Origin: Nageia nagi
Taxonomy: Eukaryota > Pinophyta
Direction of reading: 5' to 3'
Length of the DNA: 64,000 nucleotides
NCBI GenBank assembly: GCA_050084985.1
Contig: JBITNC010000001.1
Coordinates: forward strand, 30,690,001-30,754,000
Position numbers and translations under genes: made by a program. Positions 11,780-24,417 of the stretch are shown in pieces. The notes under the pieces were generated by a model. That model did not search any database. It had not been told where the DNA came from and saw only the letters and a program-made list of their open reading frames with translations. The first letter of the stretch is position 1; each line of letters begins with the position of its first letter.

Positions 11780-12591
11780 TGTTGACACCTAAAAGTGGTA
11801 CCCTTAATATTCCCACTTAAGTACAACCTTACATACATATCTTATTCACATTTAATCATATTTACCCTTATTATCACATATTTCTCAACTTATGTTCTTA
11901 TGTTTAATGCTAGGTACATAAAGATGACTTCAACTAATATTCAAGGGGTCAAATGATGATATCATGCCTAATATAAATGCAATTATCTTTAACTTGGGGA
12001 AACCACATCAAGATTACATCTCGATAGTTGGTATCCTACACTTGGTTGTTTCTAAATTCTACCTATTGAGACTAGAATCTTATTATCACTAGAGCGAATA
12101 TCTGTTATCCATTTTCATAATCATATGCTTGGTTCTACTTATCATCATATTTTATGTCATATAGTCTTGTTGGTGAGCCCCATTCCTCAAGAATGCTAAT
12201 GCTTTTGCTAAAATGTGTGCCCTTGCCCATCCTCATGCTAATCTTTGAAAGACTAGCACCCATCCTAGTATTCCTTGTGCAGTTTGCCTTAGGGTTTGCA
12301 CAACAATGGCACTAGCCTTTGAAAATTCCATCCATCATATCATCAACCTTGACATAGGTAAGGACATATAGGTATTTATATTTCACTTGATTCTTTTCTC
12401 TTTAGTGAATGTAGCTCATTTTACATCTTGGTATTAATGTAATTTTATTATTCTATAACTATATTGTTATATTCCCTTATTCATGTATATTTATTTGAGT
12501 AAATTTGCTTAGATAATTCATACATAAATATTTATGTGTATGTAGTTCATCTAAGATGAAGCCCTATGTGATACAAAAATACATATCAACA
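11780..12591 (+). repeat. Probable LTR (solo or 3') with TGTTGA/TCAACA ends
   Basis: Preceded by the purine run AAAAGGGGGCATT, the sequence starts TGTTGACACCTAAAAGTGG and ends ATATCAACA at 12591, giving the inverted terminal TGTTGA...TCAACA expected of an LTR, length 812. It directly abuts the protease region of element C, so it was probably inserted there. No second copy is visible in the window, so whether it is a solo LTR or the 3' LTR of an element to its left (possibly F) stays open. Confidence 0.5.
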
Positions 12592-13264
12592 CTTATAACA
12601 ACTCCAAGATAATGATTTCCAAATTCCTCCCTTATAAGAGTCAGCATTCCATATTAAATCCTATGATATTTCATCAAAAACACCACTTGTAATAGTTACA
12701 CTTCCAATTATATTAGAACATAAAATCATTGAAGTAACTTTTCATGTCATGAGTGAAAAACTTTCTTATAATTTACTCCTAAGGAGACCTTAGCTCCATG
12801 ATATGGATGTAATACCTTCCATAGTGCATGTTTATTTGAAATATGAACATGAAGCATAAATACAATAATAAGGGATCCAAAGCCTTATTCATTGTGTAAT
12901 TTAGTAGACCTATATAATGAAGGATTGGATATGAGCTATCCTAAATTTGACATTATTCCAAAAGAGTAGCATTGGTAGAAGCAAAAAAACAAATATATCA
13001 TAGAAAGGGAGATGGTAATATACAAAAAATAGGAATTGGACCTATTAGATTCCATAAAAGATCTAAGGCATCCAAAAATACTAAAAACATGTAGAGCACC
13101 CATATTATGTTGAAGGTATTATAGGGTTCTAGCACCATGAAAATAAAGGCTAATCAAGGAGTTCTTACTTTGCAATTTCATTATCTCCAAATCCTATATG
13201 GCCAACAAATGAAACAACAAAGTAAGTTATAAGTAATTCCTTTCCATCTCCTTTTGTACACAAG
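12592..13264 (+). pseudogene. Aspartic protease region of C (C-terminal half)
   Basis: Codons around 12730-12850 give VTFHVMSEKLSYNLLLRRP followed by LHDMDVIPS, close to the LLGRPWLHDM segment that ends retropepsin domains in plant gypsy elements. VALVEAKKQIYHRKG (about 12964-13010) and IGIGPIRFHKRSKAS (13033-13080) follow as the linker toward RT. The catalytic D[TS]G part is absent, having been lost with the LTR inserted just upstream. The frame runs into the D insertion at 13265 and resumes after it. Confidence 0.65.
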
Positions 13265-13269
13265 TACAT

Positions 13270-13472
13270 TATTAGGGAGAAGCTAGAATTGATAGTATTT
13301 TATTAATGAGTTTAAATACAATAGAGAAGCAAGAGTTACATTCTTGTAGAGATAATTGAATTACCCATAAATCCTAATATTAAAATATGAAACATTAGTA
13401 TAAATACTAATATATTTATTAAATATGTAAAACCTAAAGAATCTATTATTATCTAATGTATTATTTCTAATA
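13270..13472 (-). repeat. 3' LTR of D
   Basis: 203 bases, matching 19144-19354 over its whole length (shared blocks such as ATTACCCATAAA and CTAATATTAAAATATGAAAC). In element orientation it begins TATTAG, a decayed TGTTAG. The left outer edge adjoins TACAT. Confidence 0.85.
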
Positions 13473-13479
13473 CCTACTA

Positions 13480-15060
13480 TAATACATTAGGTCTTCAGAG
13501 GACATGAGAGGAAGCTTCAAAAGTATTCAAAATTTCCACTATTAACATATTTGGTGAATACATCTGCAATTTGCTCTTTCATGGAAATATACTAGAGCTA
13601 AATGTTGTGTAGTGAAACATGATCTTGAATGAAGTGTACTTGTATCTTAATGTCTTTGGTGCACTCTTAAAAATAAGGATTTTAACTAGTTTCAATACAT
13701 CTTGATTTTCGTAATGTAGAACCATGGCTTGTTTCTATAGAATTCCAATGTCTATCAAAATGTGATGTAACCATATTGCTTCATAAATAGCATATCCTTC
13801 AACAAGTTATTCTAACTCTATGGTATATTTAGATGTGATACTTTGCTTTTTTCTACCCCAAGAAATTCTTCCATATTTAAGGAAGAATACATATCCTATC
13901 ATTGATCTTCTATTATCCAAGTATCCTCCATAATTTGCACATATGTATCCAAATAAGATGAACTTATCATTCTTCTTATACTCTAGGCCATAAATATTAG
14001 TACCATGGATGTATCTCAAAATATGCTTTGTCGGTCCAATAGGCCTTCTTTGGTTCATGTATAAATTTTGAAAGATAGCTGATGGCATAGAAAATATTTG
14101 GCCTAGTGTATGATAGGTAAATTAACCCTCCAATTAGTTGAAAGTAGAGAGTTACATTTATTGATGGAGAATAATCATGTTGTGATAAATGTAAAACAAG
14201 TTCAATTGGCATGGATATCAGGTCACATTCTATCATCCTAAATTTCTCTAATAGCTTCTTGGTATACTTCATCTATGAAACAAATCCTTACCTCTAATGA
14301 AAGGTAATAGTGAAGTAAACCAATGTCGATCATGTCAAATGATCATTTGAGGTCATATTTGCAAGATATCATCAACTCCTCCATGGTTCCTATGATAATT
14401 AGATCATAAACATAAATTAAAACTATGAAAATCCCCCATGTTATCAAAGGTAGAGATTAAGATCATATAGACTCCTCTTGAAGTCATGTTGTAGTAGATG
14501 GGAATCAATTTTCATGTACTAGTCTCATGGAGCCTATTTCAAGACATAAAAAGACTTTATCAATCTACACACTTTTATTTTTATCGAATTAATCACAAAT
14601 CCTTTAGGTTGTTGTATGTATTCTTATTCCTCTAAGTCTCTATTCAAAAATGTACTCTTCACATCCATCTGGTGTACTTTCCATCCAAATTATGCTGCTA
14701 TTGTAAAAGCAATTCTAATGGTCTTCATCTTGGCTATGGGAGTAAAAGTCTCCTCATAGTTGATACCTTCCTATTGAGCATACCCTTTGGTAATGATTCA
14801 AGCCTTGTTGTTATCAATTATACCACTAGTTTTGTACTTGGTTTTGAATACCTATTTGCATTGAATTGCATTCTTCCCTGATAGAAGATCTACCAACTTC
14901 CATGTATCATTTTTCATTAGTGCATCATATTCAACATAAATGTTGACTTCCAATATGATAAATCAATAGCTTTATGAATAATTTCAAGTTTAAGTGTATT
15001 CACAACTATGCTCATTAGTGCCAAGTTCACTTATTTATGAGCCATGTTATGTATCCTTAC
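13480..15060 (-). pseudogene. RT and RNase H of D
   Basis: Copia-type RVT_2 RT. In element orientation, MDVKSTFLNRDLEE near 14690-14645 is the LDVK-AFL-G-L-E motif, followed by YIQQPKGF. The open piece 13997-14272 (MKYTKKLLEKF ... LIGGLIYLSYTRPNI) is the RT end, and 13807-14088 (HILRYIHGTNIYGLEYKK, then GRISWGRKKQSI) is the RNase H. A linker with VLEPNSGPIINYDDEDDE (15121-15306) sits between integrase and RT. Frameshifts separate the parts; it cannot work as one polyprotein. Confidence 0.8.
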
Positions 15061-16080
15061 TCTAGAATTTGAAGTATCTAATAGAGCACTCAAGTGTGAA
15101 TTTTGCAGTGTCTTTAGGTATCACTTAGATCTTTGAGGTGGAAAATTCACAACTGGAGCTACTCTTTCATCATCCTCATCATCATAATTGATTATAGGGC
15201 CACTATTAGGTTCTAGTACCTCTTTAGGTGAACTAGTCGAAGATTCACCAATCTCATCAAGAATTACATCTCTACTAATATAAGTCTTTAGAGTAGTAGT
15301 ATCCATGATTATATAGGCTTTGGATTCACTATCATACCTAAGAAGAATACATTTATTTGATTTTTTATCAATCTTTTTCCTTTATTCCATAGGAATGTGC
15401 ATGTAAGAAGTATAACTAAACACTCAAAGATGTGAGATATCAAGTTGCTCTCTAGAACATGCTTCTTCAAGTGTCATCCTATCAAGAGCTTTTATGGGTA
15501 CCTTATTTAGTAGATATGTGGTAGTATTCACTACTTTAGATAAAATATTCATCCATTTTTGCATATTTTAACATGTTTCTTGCCATTTTCATAATAATTT
15601 GATTTCATCTTTCACAAAATCCATTTTGTTATGGTGTATAAGATGTGTTTAACTATCATTTAATTCCATGTTGGTTTAGGAATGTAGAAAACTCATTTGA
15701 TAACTATTAGCCCCTCTATCTGAGTGGAGTGCATGGATATAATGAGAAGTTTATTTCTCCATAAGTGCCTTGAATTCCTCTAAGTATGAAAATGTTTGAT
15801 CCTTTATCTTCAAGAAATACAAGCACATTTTTTTGGAGTAGTCATCACAAATAACAAGAAGTATCTGAGGTCAAAATTACTAGCTTGGATTGGTCTCATA
15901 GATCAATATGGATAACATCAAGAGGTCCTTTAGCACAATGTGTGCTATCACCAAATGGAATTCTATGATATTTTCCTTCTATGCAAATAGAAAAAATTAT
16001 TAGTAGGAGAAGTAAGATATGGAAGACCACTTACGATATCCTTCTTTTATAGCATGATTAGGTAATTTAGATTCATATGT
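15061..16080 (-). pseudogene. Integrase of D
   Basis: The minus strand shows HIDLRDQSK near 15915 (the D of the first catalytic position), and further on NEFSTFLNQHGIK and NTSYTPLQNGFCER near 15690-15610. These match the EF--FC---GI / T-YTPQQNGVAER segment around the last catalytic Glu of copia integrases. DKKSNKCILLRYDSESKAY near 15370-15320 is the usual post-core segment. Stops are frequent, several at Gln positions. Confidence 0.75.
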
Positions 16081-16299
16081 TCAAATATTTAGTTCCAAAG
16101 AGTGGTCACATTTATGACACAAACATTGAGAGCCTAATTGTTGGAAGCTAATTAAGCAAAAGCATTCTCCCAAGTCCTTTACTTTTGCTATTATTTGGCA
16201 TCCTTTAGAATCAACACAAATAAAGAAAACCTTTTCTTCTTTCATAGTATCAAACTCCACCTTCATATTTTTTATCTAGAATATGACTAATAGATAGGA

Positions 16300-16600
16300 A
16301 GTTCTTCATGAGCCTTGGCACATACAAGACCTCTTTGAGCTAACAATTTCTCTTTCCAAGTTGGACATGAACATCACCATTACCTTCCATATCATGGGAT
16401 GTGTCATCAACTAAAAAAAATTGAATAATATTTGCATTATCTTCTAATAAATAAAACCAATCCTTTGATCCAATCATGTGTTTGGAAGCACTAAAATCAA
16501 AATACCAAGTGGATGAGATTGAAGGGGTCTCTTGGTGAACAAAAATGATATCACTAACATCTTCAGTCACTTGAACATCATTTACAACATTTCCCTATTG
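16300..16600 (-). pseudogene. Protease of D
   Basis: The open piece at 16340-16570 reads STWYFDFSASKHMIG, the copia protease active-site region usually written WYxDSGAS-HM. The catalytic triad reads DFS instead of DSG, so the glycine is lost. The following residues (HVQLGKRN) fit the downstream flap region. It lies between gag and integrase as expected. Confidence 0.75.
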
Positions 16601-17450
16601 TTATCTTCATTATGGTCATCTTTATTTTCACTCCCCATAATTATAATGGTTTTACCCTTTTTATTTATTATTCTTATTACTAGGAGAGCCTTGAGGAAAA
16701 TAATTGCACCAACAATCCTATGATTCATTCCCTTTATTACCAAAAATCATACAAGTCTTTTATTTCTTATCATTGGACTATTGAAAATTTTTTCCTTTAC
16801 CTTTTTATTGGAAAGGTTTCATTCCTCTTTGATTAAATACCATGGCTTTTTCCTCTTCATGAAAATTCATATGAGAAGCTTCTTGTTTTTGCAACATGTT
16901 TATTAACTCTTAAAAGTCTGCATTTTCTTCAAGATGTTCAATGTCATCACAAAGGTATGAAATTTCTCTGGGAGTGCTCTCAAGATAATAGGTATAAGGA
17001 AGCATATATTTAACTTCTTAACCTAATTACAATAATGAGGCATGAAGTTCTACAACTCTACCAAGAAAGGATTCAATGTGTACCAGTTTTCAATTTGAGG
17101 GTATGTAATTATCCTTGCAAATGTAAAATTTGATTTTTATTCTTTGAGGCAAACACTTGTTCTAATTTCTTTCATGCTATTGCAACATATTTTGAGTCTC
17201 AAACATGAGGTTGTATGTCATATTAAATGCTAACAAGGATGATCATATGAGCTTTCCTTTTTCTTTGATCAAACTTGTTTTAGTCATCACTAGCTATCGT
17301 TGGGCAGTTTCTTTGCCAATTACAATCTCCCATAATTATTTGAACTCCAATATTATTTGAATATTCATCTTCCAAGAGGCATAGTTATTACCCTTAAACA
17401 CTTAATAATTAGATGGAAATAAATTTTAAACTATTTATGCCATGTTTTTT
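16601..17450 (-). pseudogene. Gag of D with degraded zinc knuckle
   Basis: Between about 16760 and 16690 on the minus strand CMIFGNKGNESQDCW-like codons represent a CCHC zinc knuckle with the second Cys and the His lost. Upstream, fragments such as MLQKQEASHMNFHEEEKAM (about 16905-16845) and, near the N-terminus, NYASWKMNIQII (around 17380) match copia UBN2-type gag (W-x-M--). Several stops and frame changes. The product would bind element RNA and form the particle. Confidence 0.65.
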
Positions 17451-19125
17451 TTTCAAGTTTCAATCTTCAATTTCATCGATTTGCAACAAAGTCACTCTTT
17501 TTTGAAGAGTGTAAAATATTGATATTCCCCCTTTAAAAGATACCTTTAATAACCAAGTTCAAATGCCTATAATTTTTGTAGTTGTATTTAAAAATAATTA
17601 TTATCATCCAAATTATTAATTACTTGAGTTTGGATCAAAAAATAATTTAATACCTTGAATTTTAAATCATATGCCTAAAACTTTAAGCACAAGTCAAAAT
17701 TGTGATTTTTAAATTTGGTGGAGGGTTTTAAACTATCAATATTTTGGTTTCAAATTTGATGTCTTGCAAATGCAATAAGGGATCTTCCTTATAGTACAAA
17801 GGAAATGCTTTTGTTTTTGTGCTTTCAAAAACATGAATCCCCTTCCAAAAAAATAAATATTGACTTAGCAAATAAAATATTTATTCTTCTTGAAATATTT
17901 ATTTTGCTCTTCCAATGTATTTAATTAATTTATTGGGAAAATTGTTGTTTCCATTTTTAATTTCTTCTTAGTTGTTAAATATTTTTAATGTATTACTCTT
18001 CCAATAATTATTTTTAGGCTACAAAATGTATCTCCCCCAATATGAAGGGAAAATTTTGCATTAATGTTTTAATGCCTTTTTAAACTTTAGAAGAAAGTCT
18101 TATGTTTTGAATTTGCTTGGTTGTGAAAAACATTGGATTATTGCCTTTAATTTATTTTGGTAAGGGGTGTTCAAAACTAAATAGGTTTATGTAGGTATTA
18201 AATATGGAATGCCATTTGGTTAGCATGATATGTTGGGGGCAAAGGAGGCTATTTCACCAAATGCATCAAATGATTGTAGCAATCAACCACATCTATAGAT
18301 AATGCATAGATTGGGGAGGAGTTTCTTGTGTTAGCACAAAATAATGCACTATGTTTAATAACTCATTATGTTGCTAACAAGTTTTCTAATATTGTTGTAA
18401 GCTAGGCCATGCAAAAGCTAACTTGAGGTGATGGATGGTAATTCTCACTATCTTACAATATCATCATTTAACCATCAAGTGGACTACAAGAAGGAGGTCT
18501 TGATACTCAAAAAATGTAGGTAGAGAGGTTATATTACAAGGTAATAGTTTCTCATGTATTAGCTAAGGATGAAGTAGTTATGATATGATCATAGGGTTAG
18601 TTTTGTTGGCACATGAGATAGTGAGGGGAGGCTAGGGAAAACAAAATGAGTTGGCCTTCATTGCTAGCTAGTGAAGGTGGTGAGGGAATGTTACTATGGG
18701 TGTTGAGGGTTACTAGGTATTTTGGGAGACTATTTCAAATTATCAAAAGCCCATGCAGTGTATAGTACTTACTATAAATTTATTCAAACTATTCTCTTCA
18801 ACACTCCAAATTGATCTCTTCTTACTTTTTCTTTTCAAAATAGATTACTCTTCATACATTGGTATGATTTTGAAGTTTATTTTTAGTAAATCAAGTAGGT
18901 ATACAAATTTATCAATGCCTTAATGTTTTTATAGGCATGGTGGGTGGATTTTTTGGGCAAATTCTTTATACCACTCTCTCTTAATCTTTCAATGTAACAA
19001 CCATCCAAGAGGGAAGGTTTGGTGCAAAAAAATAAGAGTCTTTAATTCCATTATTTTTCTATTTGAAATCATCCCAAGGGAATATGGAGAAAGAGAATTA
19101 ACTCATAGAAAAATAAGGATCTTCA
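17451..19125 (-). other. Long leader of D between 5' LTR and gag
   Basis: About 1.7 kb without ORFs of recognisable kind on either strand. It is AT-rich with patches higher in G on the plus strand (18220-18730). A leader this long is unusual for a copia element with LTRs of about 210 bp, so it may hold an unrecognised insertion, but I see no terminal repeats or target duplication inside. Confidence 0.4.
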
Positions 19126-19143
19126 CCATGTATCTCTAATACC
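19126..19143 (-). promoter_or_regulatory. Primer-binding site of D
   Basis: On the minus strand the LTR is followed at once by TGGTATTAGAGATACATG, close to the tRNA-Met-type site TGGTATCAGAGC used by plant copia elements. The C-to-T change in TATTAG fits the general decay. Confidence 0.75.
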
Positions 19144-19354
19144 ATATTGGAGAGAATCCACAATTGAAAGTATTCCATTAAAGATAAGGTTTTAAATACA
19201 ATAGAGAAGTAAGAGTTACATTCTCATAGAGATAACCCGAATTACCCATAAACCCTAATATTAAAATATGAAACATTACTATAAATACTAATGTATTTAT
19301 TAAATATGTAGATACCTAAATTATCTATTATTATCTAATGTATTATTTCTAATA
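19144..19354 (-). repeat. 5' LTR of D
   Basis: 211 bases. In element orientation it ends CCAATA (decayed CCAACA) just before the primer-binding site. The right outer edge adjoins TACAT. Compared with the left copy there are scattered substitutions and small indels. Confidence 0.85.
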
Positions 19355-19359
19355 TACAT

Positions 19360-20830
19360 GATAAAAAAATTTAAGGATGGAGGAATAGTAAAATTAGAAT
19401 TATAAGGTATGCCTTATTCTCCTATAAATTTAGAAGCTCATAAGATAAAAAAAAAAGGATTGGGTAGTGATTAGAATACTAAGAAAAATTCAAGTCCTAT
19501 AAAGTTTATTCTAAAATACATAATGATTGATATTTATGATGATATTGATGAGGATTTGTGGATTAATGATATTATACCTCTTGAGTTTGATTGTTTTTTC
19601 ATTAATGATGATATAATAGAGTACATGGGGTACATTTATAATTTTCCAATTCAAATGAAAGGATATAACAAAATTATGTTCTCAATTAGAATGGATATTT
19701 TGGGCAATAACTAAGTCTTAATGAAGTTTTTCAAGTTCAACAAGATAACAATGAAGAAAATATTCATGACATTTCTGACTTAGAGGAATTTCCCTCACTA
19801 TTGTAAAATAAAGATACTTTAGATTTCTCTACTAATGAGCTAGTTGATGTCAACATTGGTACAAGTGACCAAGAGAGGATACTTAAGGTTGGAGTTGCCC
19901 TTCCTATGAACCAACAAGAAAGGTACAAAAATAAATTTATTGAATATAATAAAACTTTGCATGGACTTATTTTGATATGCCTAGTTTATATCTATATTTT
20001 ATCATGCATAGTTTACCACTTATAATGGATCCAAACCTAACAAGCAAAAATAAAAACAATTCACCTCTCTAAGGCCTTATTTTAAAAAAGAAATTGAAAA
20101 ATACTTGAATGTTGGTTTTATTAGGCCTATATATTATTCAAAATGTATGGTTAATATTGTTCTATTAATAATCCTAATGGAGAGATAATAATTTTCATTG
20201 ATTTTAAGATATTAATAATGTTTTCCCAAAAGATGCTTTTCCATACCAAATATTGATATGATTATGGATATTCTTATTGGTCATGATACTTTATATTTTA
20301 TGGATGGATTTTTAGGATATAATTAGATCAATCAATCTAATTGACCAACATAAAATAAAGTTTACTACACCTTGGGAAATTTTTGTTGGAAGGTTATGCC
20401 TTACGGTTTAAAGAATATAGGAGAAACTTATCAATGTGCAATGGTCACTATGTTTCATAAACATATTCATAAATCAATGTAAGTATATGTTGATAACATC
20501 TTAGTGAAGTCAAAGTAAGGACATGATCATATAGAACTTCTTGAATAGGTATTTGATATTCTGAAAAAAGTATAAACTTAGACTAAAACCTCAAAAGTGT
20601 ACTTTTGGTGTTACTTTAAGAAAGTTGCTTGGTTTTATGATCTCAAAAAATAGGAATTAAGGTGGGTCTTAAAAAGGTGAAGGCTTATTGTGATCATGCC
20701 TCCTCCTAACAATATTAAATAATTAAGAAGTATTCAAGGAAAAATCAATTCAATAAGAAGGTTCATTTCTTAACTTGATGATAAATGAAGGCCATTTACT
20801 CATTTATTAAAAAAAGATGTAAAATTGTAT
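19360..20830 (+). pseudogene. Reverse transcriptase of C
   Basis: After the D insertion the frame continues as KKFKDGGIVK. An open N-terminal extension spans 19523-19714 (MIDIYDDIDEDLWINDI). RT motifs follow from about 20080: EIEKYLNVGFIRPI, FSIPNIDMIMDILIGHD, FMDGFLGYN near 20300 (usual FMDGFSGYNQI), FCWKVMPYGLKNIGETYQ near 20382, then YVDNILVKSK at about 20488 where the YVDD box reads YVDN. The connection region has NIKQLRSIQGKINSIRRF. One to a few frameshifts and several TAG stops. The YVDD change alone would cripple catalysis. Confidence 0.85.
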
Positions 20831-21530
20831 GGGATGAGAAATGTTAGAAAGAATTTGAATATATCAAATAATATTTTCTTAATCCATCCATTCTAGTTTC
20901 TATGAATTTTAGTAAAGATGTATACCTTTACATATCAGCCACATTGTTTTCCATGAGGGCAATGTTATGTTAGTAAGATGAAAAAAATAGGGAAAGAGCC
21001 ATTTATTATCTTAGCAAGAAACTTGTAGAATATGAAACAAGGTACAATCCTATGGAAAAAATTTATTTTGGAATTATTTTTGCTATTGAAAATCTAAGGT
21101 ATTATCATTTATACTACACTAAATATGTTGTTAACCTAGTTAATTTGATGAAATATCTCATAGCTAAGCAACATTTATCAAGAAGGGTAGCTAAGTGATT
21201 TATGTTATTACAAGAATTTGATATCAATGTGGTAAAAAAAAATTATAAAAGGATAAGTAGTTACAAATGTGATAGCAAAGTTCCCTTAGAATGATGGAGT
21301 TATTTTCCATGATGAATTATTAGATGAATATGATAAGATAGTCTACCTTTATAGCATGGGACCATGCCAGAGCATGACCATACCATTATGGTGATTATTG
21401 GGATATCCCTAATGAGTTATATGCTTCTTTTAAGATGAACCTAAGGATTGAAACTATATTTCAATGTATTAAAGTGCACATATAGATAAGGGGTAGGTAT
21501 TATATTATTTTCCCTACAAATGATGTTATT
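20831..21530 (+). pseudogene. First RNase H of C and start of second RNase H
   Basis: A decayed gypsy RNase H lies between 20880 and 21240. Fragments recall the ARNLLEYE, EK and LR-YLL helices that follow Tat RTs. The tether with IFHDELLDEYD comes next. The second, archaeal-type RNase H starts near 21480 and reads FPTNDVIP when frames are pieced, stopping at the CCTAT target site (21531-21535) of element A; its remainder resumes at 37931. Confidence 0.65.
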
Positions 21531-21535
21531 CCTAT

Positions 21536-22162
21536 TATAGATGCAAAATAATGTGTAATACAATAAACACAACACTATTTTTTATAAATCAAATACTGAA
21601 GTATATATTTGAAATATACCAATTATAGCAATAATAAACATGTACCTTCATTAGATTTATCAAAATAAATCATAAGTTAAACCTTCTCACAATTGTTATA
21701 CATGTATTCATCATAATAATGACATCGATGTCCTTAGGGTTCACTTGTCATTAACATTATAAAATGCTTAGAATTAGATGTAGGAATTAAAGCATAAGAA
21801 ATGTGATGAAGGGATAATAACAAATCCACAAATAGGTAGTATTACAAAATACCATTATTGTTTGGATGTATGATATGCATGTATTCTCCTATTCAATTAA
21901 TGATGATTTACTCATGATGAATCATTGCCCTTAATATTATTTTATAGCACATCTGGATCTTCTCTTTATCTTGGTATCATCACATATTACATAGTTTATG
22001 ATGCCTTATAGGCATTTGACACCACTTACATTATTTAGTGGTCCCTTTTACATCAATTACATTTTATTAGGTGTATTTAAATCACCTTTTTACAATAAAT
22101 ATCTCTTTATGTAATAAAAATAAATTAATTAATAAATAGGAATTTATTTTTAGGCATCTACA
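21536..22162 (-). repeat. 3' LTR of A
   Basis: 627 bases, matching 37309-37930 across its length. The plus-strand left end is TATAGATGC and the right end GCATCTACA, an almost perfect 9-bp terminal inverted repeat. The minus strand outside the right end (CCTCTAAACAGAAA) is the decayed polypurine tract, equivalent to CCTCCAAAGAGGGG in C. Confidence 0.9.
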
Positions 22163-23100
22163 TTTCTGTTTAGAGGTGTAATGAATACATGAAGTTACAT
22201 ATCCAAAGAAGAAGAGTAGAATTTTTTGAGAACTTTGAACCCTTATACAATAGTATAATTTTAATGCAAGCCCTTCAGTATCCCTTTTGGTTTGGTTTCA
22301 AAAAAAAATCTTTATTTTTAGTGAAGGCAAGACAACATAAGAAAATATCCAATTTTGCTATCTTTATTACTAGGGAGTCTGATGTTTTAGTGTTCATATC
22401 TTGATACAAAAGAGCTTGTTAAAATTTTAGATTTTCTTAAGGTGTAATGAATAGTGCCATATGACATGTTGATAGTGCTATTAATGGTGTGGACATGTTG
22501 AATTCTATTTTTTATGACCTCTTAAGAGAAACTAGATTAAAAAAAAAAAAAACAAAAAATATGTGTTAGATATATCATGAAATAGATTTTTTAAATACAT
22601 AGTGAGATGTTTTATCCATTAGGCATGAGTCAATGTGTACATTATCAGTAATGGTTGCATAATTGATTTTTCTTTCAATGAGTTAAATCTCACTAGCCAT
22701 ATCATTGGCCATTGGCAATCAAGAATTTTATGTCCCTGATTTGAATATATTATAATTTTATGGCTATAAGCATAACCATATGTGGATACATAGTAAGGTA
22801 CATCATCCATTGGATATTAGCCAATATCAACATCCTTACTAATGACTATATAACCAATTTACATTTAAGTGAGTGAACTCTCATTATCTGTATCATTGGC
22901 CATTAGTAATCAAGCATTTTATGTCCTTGATCCAAAGACATTATGCTTGCTATTTTTTTATTTTTTTATTTCTCTAAAATTTTACAATATTAGTGATATG
23001 AAAGTAGAAATATGATGTTAATTTCATTTAAAAATAAAAAATAGAACTCAAAATGAAAATAAAATATATTGTACATGTACCTTATTTTGATGCATCATGA
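22163..23100 (-). other. 3' noncoding region of A with two diverged repeat units
   Basis: No coding potential of known kind. Two diverged copies of one unit lie at about 22640-22800 and 22825-22960; each contains, on the plus strand, a form of CATTGGCCATTGGCAATCAAG and TTTTATGTCC. The same unit occurs twice in the 3' region of element C (39790 and 39981), so duplication of this segment is a shared trait of the family. Short open stretches here (22189-22404 plus, 22619-22810 minus) follow the repeat and are not genes. Confidence 0.6.
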
Positions 23101-24400
23101 AAATTTGAGGTACAGGGCCATGTGCTTCATGCATAGAAATGCTTAAGATGGATAGAATTAAAGGTTTTGGGCTCTTATTTACCATCCTTGGAGGATAACC
23201 TATATGCACATAATCCTATAGCATATACCACAACAAATGATCTTAAACAATTTAGCTCAAACTTTCCTTTTACCTCATCATAGTAGTTTTATAATTGTTT
23301 TCTTTGAGCATCAAGTCTCCTAGTTGTAATATATTTAGCTTTACTTTTTTATTGAATGATATTTTTAACCTTGCATGATATGCCTTTGATTTTCAATACA
23401 ATGAATTATTTTTTCATCAAGAGCTTTTAATTGTTATAGCCTTGCTTTTCTAGCATCTTCATATGGTATGTCTCCATGTAATGAGATCTTCAAATATGGA
23501 ATCTCACACTCTAATGTTACAATAGCCTCATCACCATAAACTAATGAGAATGGGGTTTCCCATATAGTAGTCCTTACACTTGTCCAATATGCCCAAATTC
23601 CATAAGGAAATTACTCATGCCAATCTCTCTTGTACCTATTCCATGTTTTTAATAAAATACTCTTTATTATTTTATTAGATGCTTCTGCATGTCTATTTCC
23701 TTGTGAATAGTAAATGGAAGAAAAATTTTGATTTATATGGAACTTTTTGAAACAATCCTTCATTTCCTTACCTCTAAAGTTTGTTCCATTATCCATGATC
23801 AATTATTATGGGACACTAAACCTTGTGATGATATTCTCAATCAAGAATTTTATGATCTTCTCTTATGTAAATGAATTCATAGGAATTGCCTCTACCCATT
23901 TGGTTGTATATTTTATTGTTGTAATAATAAACTTAGTTCCATCTCTTGAGTGTGGATTGATTAAGTTGATTATGTAAATTCCCCAAATTGTAAAAGGCTA
24001 TGGTGATACAATCTAATTGAGCTCTTATGTTGGTTTTTTTTCAAGGTTGAAGTATTTTTGACATTGAAGATAAGTCTTGACATGATCTTTACAATCTTCT
24101 TCCATTGTTAGTTAGTAATATCCTATGCACAAAAGCTTTGTATATAAATCCTTTGCAAAGAAATTCTCCATGTATAGTCTCTCATGTGCTTGTTGGAGTG
24201 TTATTTCTACTTTGTGATGTGTGAGGCATATCAATAGAGCTCCATCGAATGATCTCTTGTATAATGTATCACCAATAATAATATACTTAAGAGCTAATAT
24301 CTTTAATCTATTTTTTTTATTTCTATCAAAATGTGTTAGAATAGTTTGATCTTTGAGATAAAGATAAACATTTGCATACCATATTGGAGAAGTTCCTTAT
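23101..24400 (-). pseudogene. Integrase of A
   Basis: On the minus strand, LICLTHHKVEITLQQAHERL near 24230 starts the zinc-binding module, with a later CQKY. The core includes TKFIITTIKYTTKWVEAIPM around 23940-23880 and, in an open stretch at 23802-23611, MDNGTNFRGKEMKDC (second catalytic Asp) and YYSQGNRHAEASNKII (the PQGNGQAE box with the catalytic Glu). C-terminal fragments such as FSLVYGDEAI reach about 23500. The first catalytic Asp site reads WGIYII, so that residue is lost. Confidence 0.85.
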
Positions 24401-24417
24401 TATTTAAGAAAATATAC

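Larger units (their letters stand above)
13270..19354 (-). mobile_element. Ty1/copia element D, complete but decayed
   Basis: Complete nested element with LTRs at both ends and a perfect 5-bp target-site duplication TACAT (13265-13269 and 19355-19359). On the minus strand it carries gag, protease, integrase, RT and RNase H in that order, which is Ty1/copia. It sits inside element C; removing it and one TACAT restores a continuous C frame (VHKY then MIKKFKDGG). All ORFs are interrupted. Confidence 0.9.

Noticed and set aside
23747-23977. Plus-strand open frame of 76 codons
   Set aside because: Antisense shadow of the integrase core of A.
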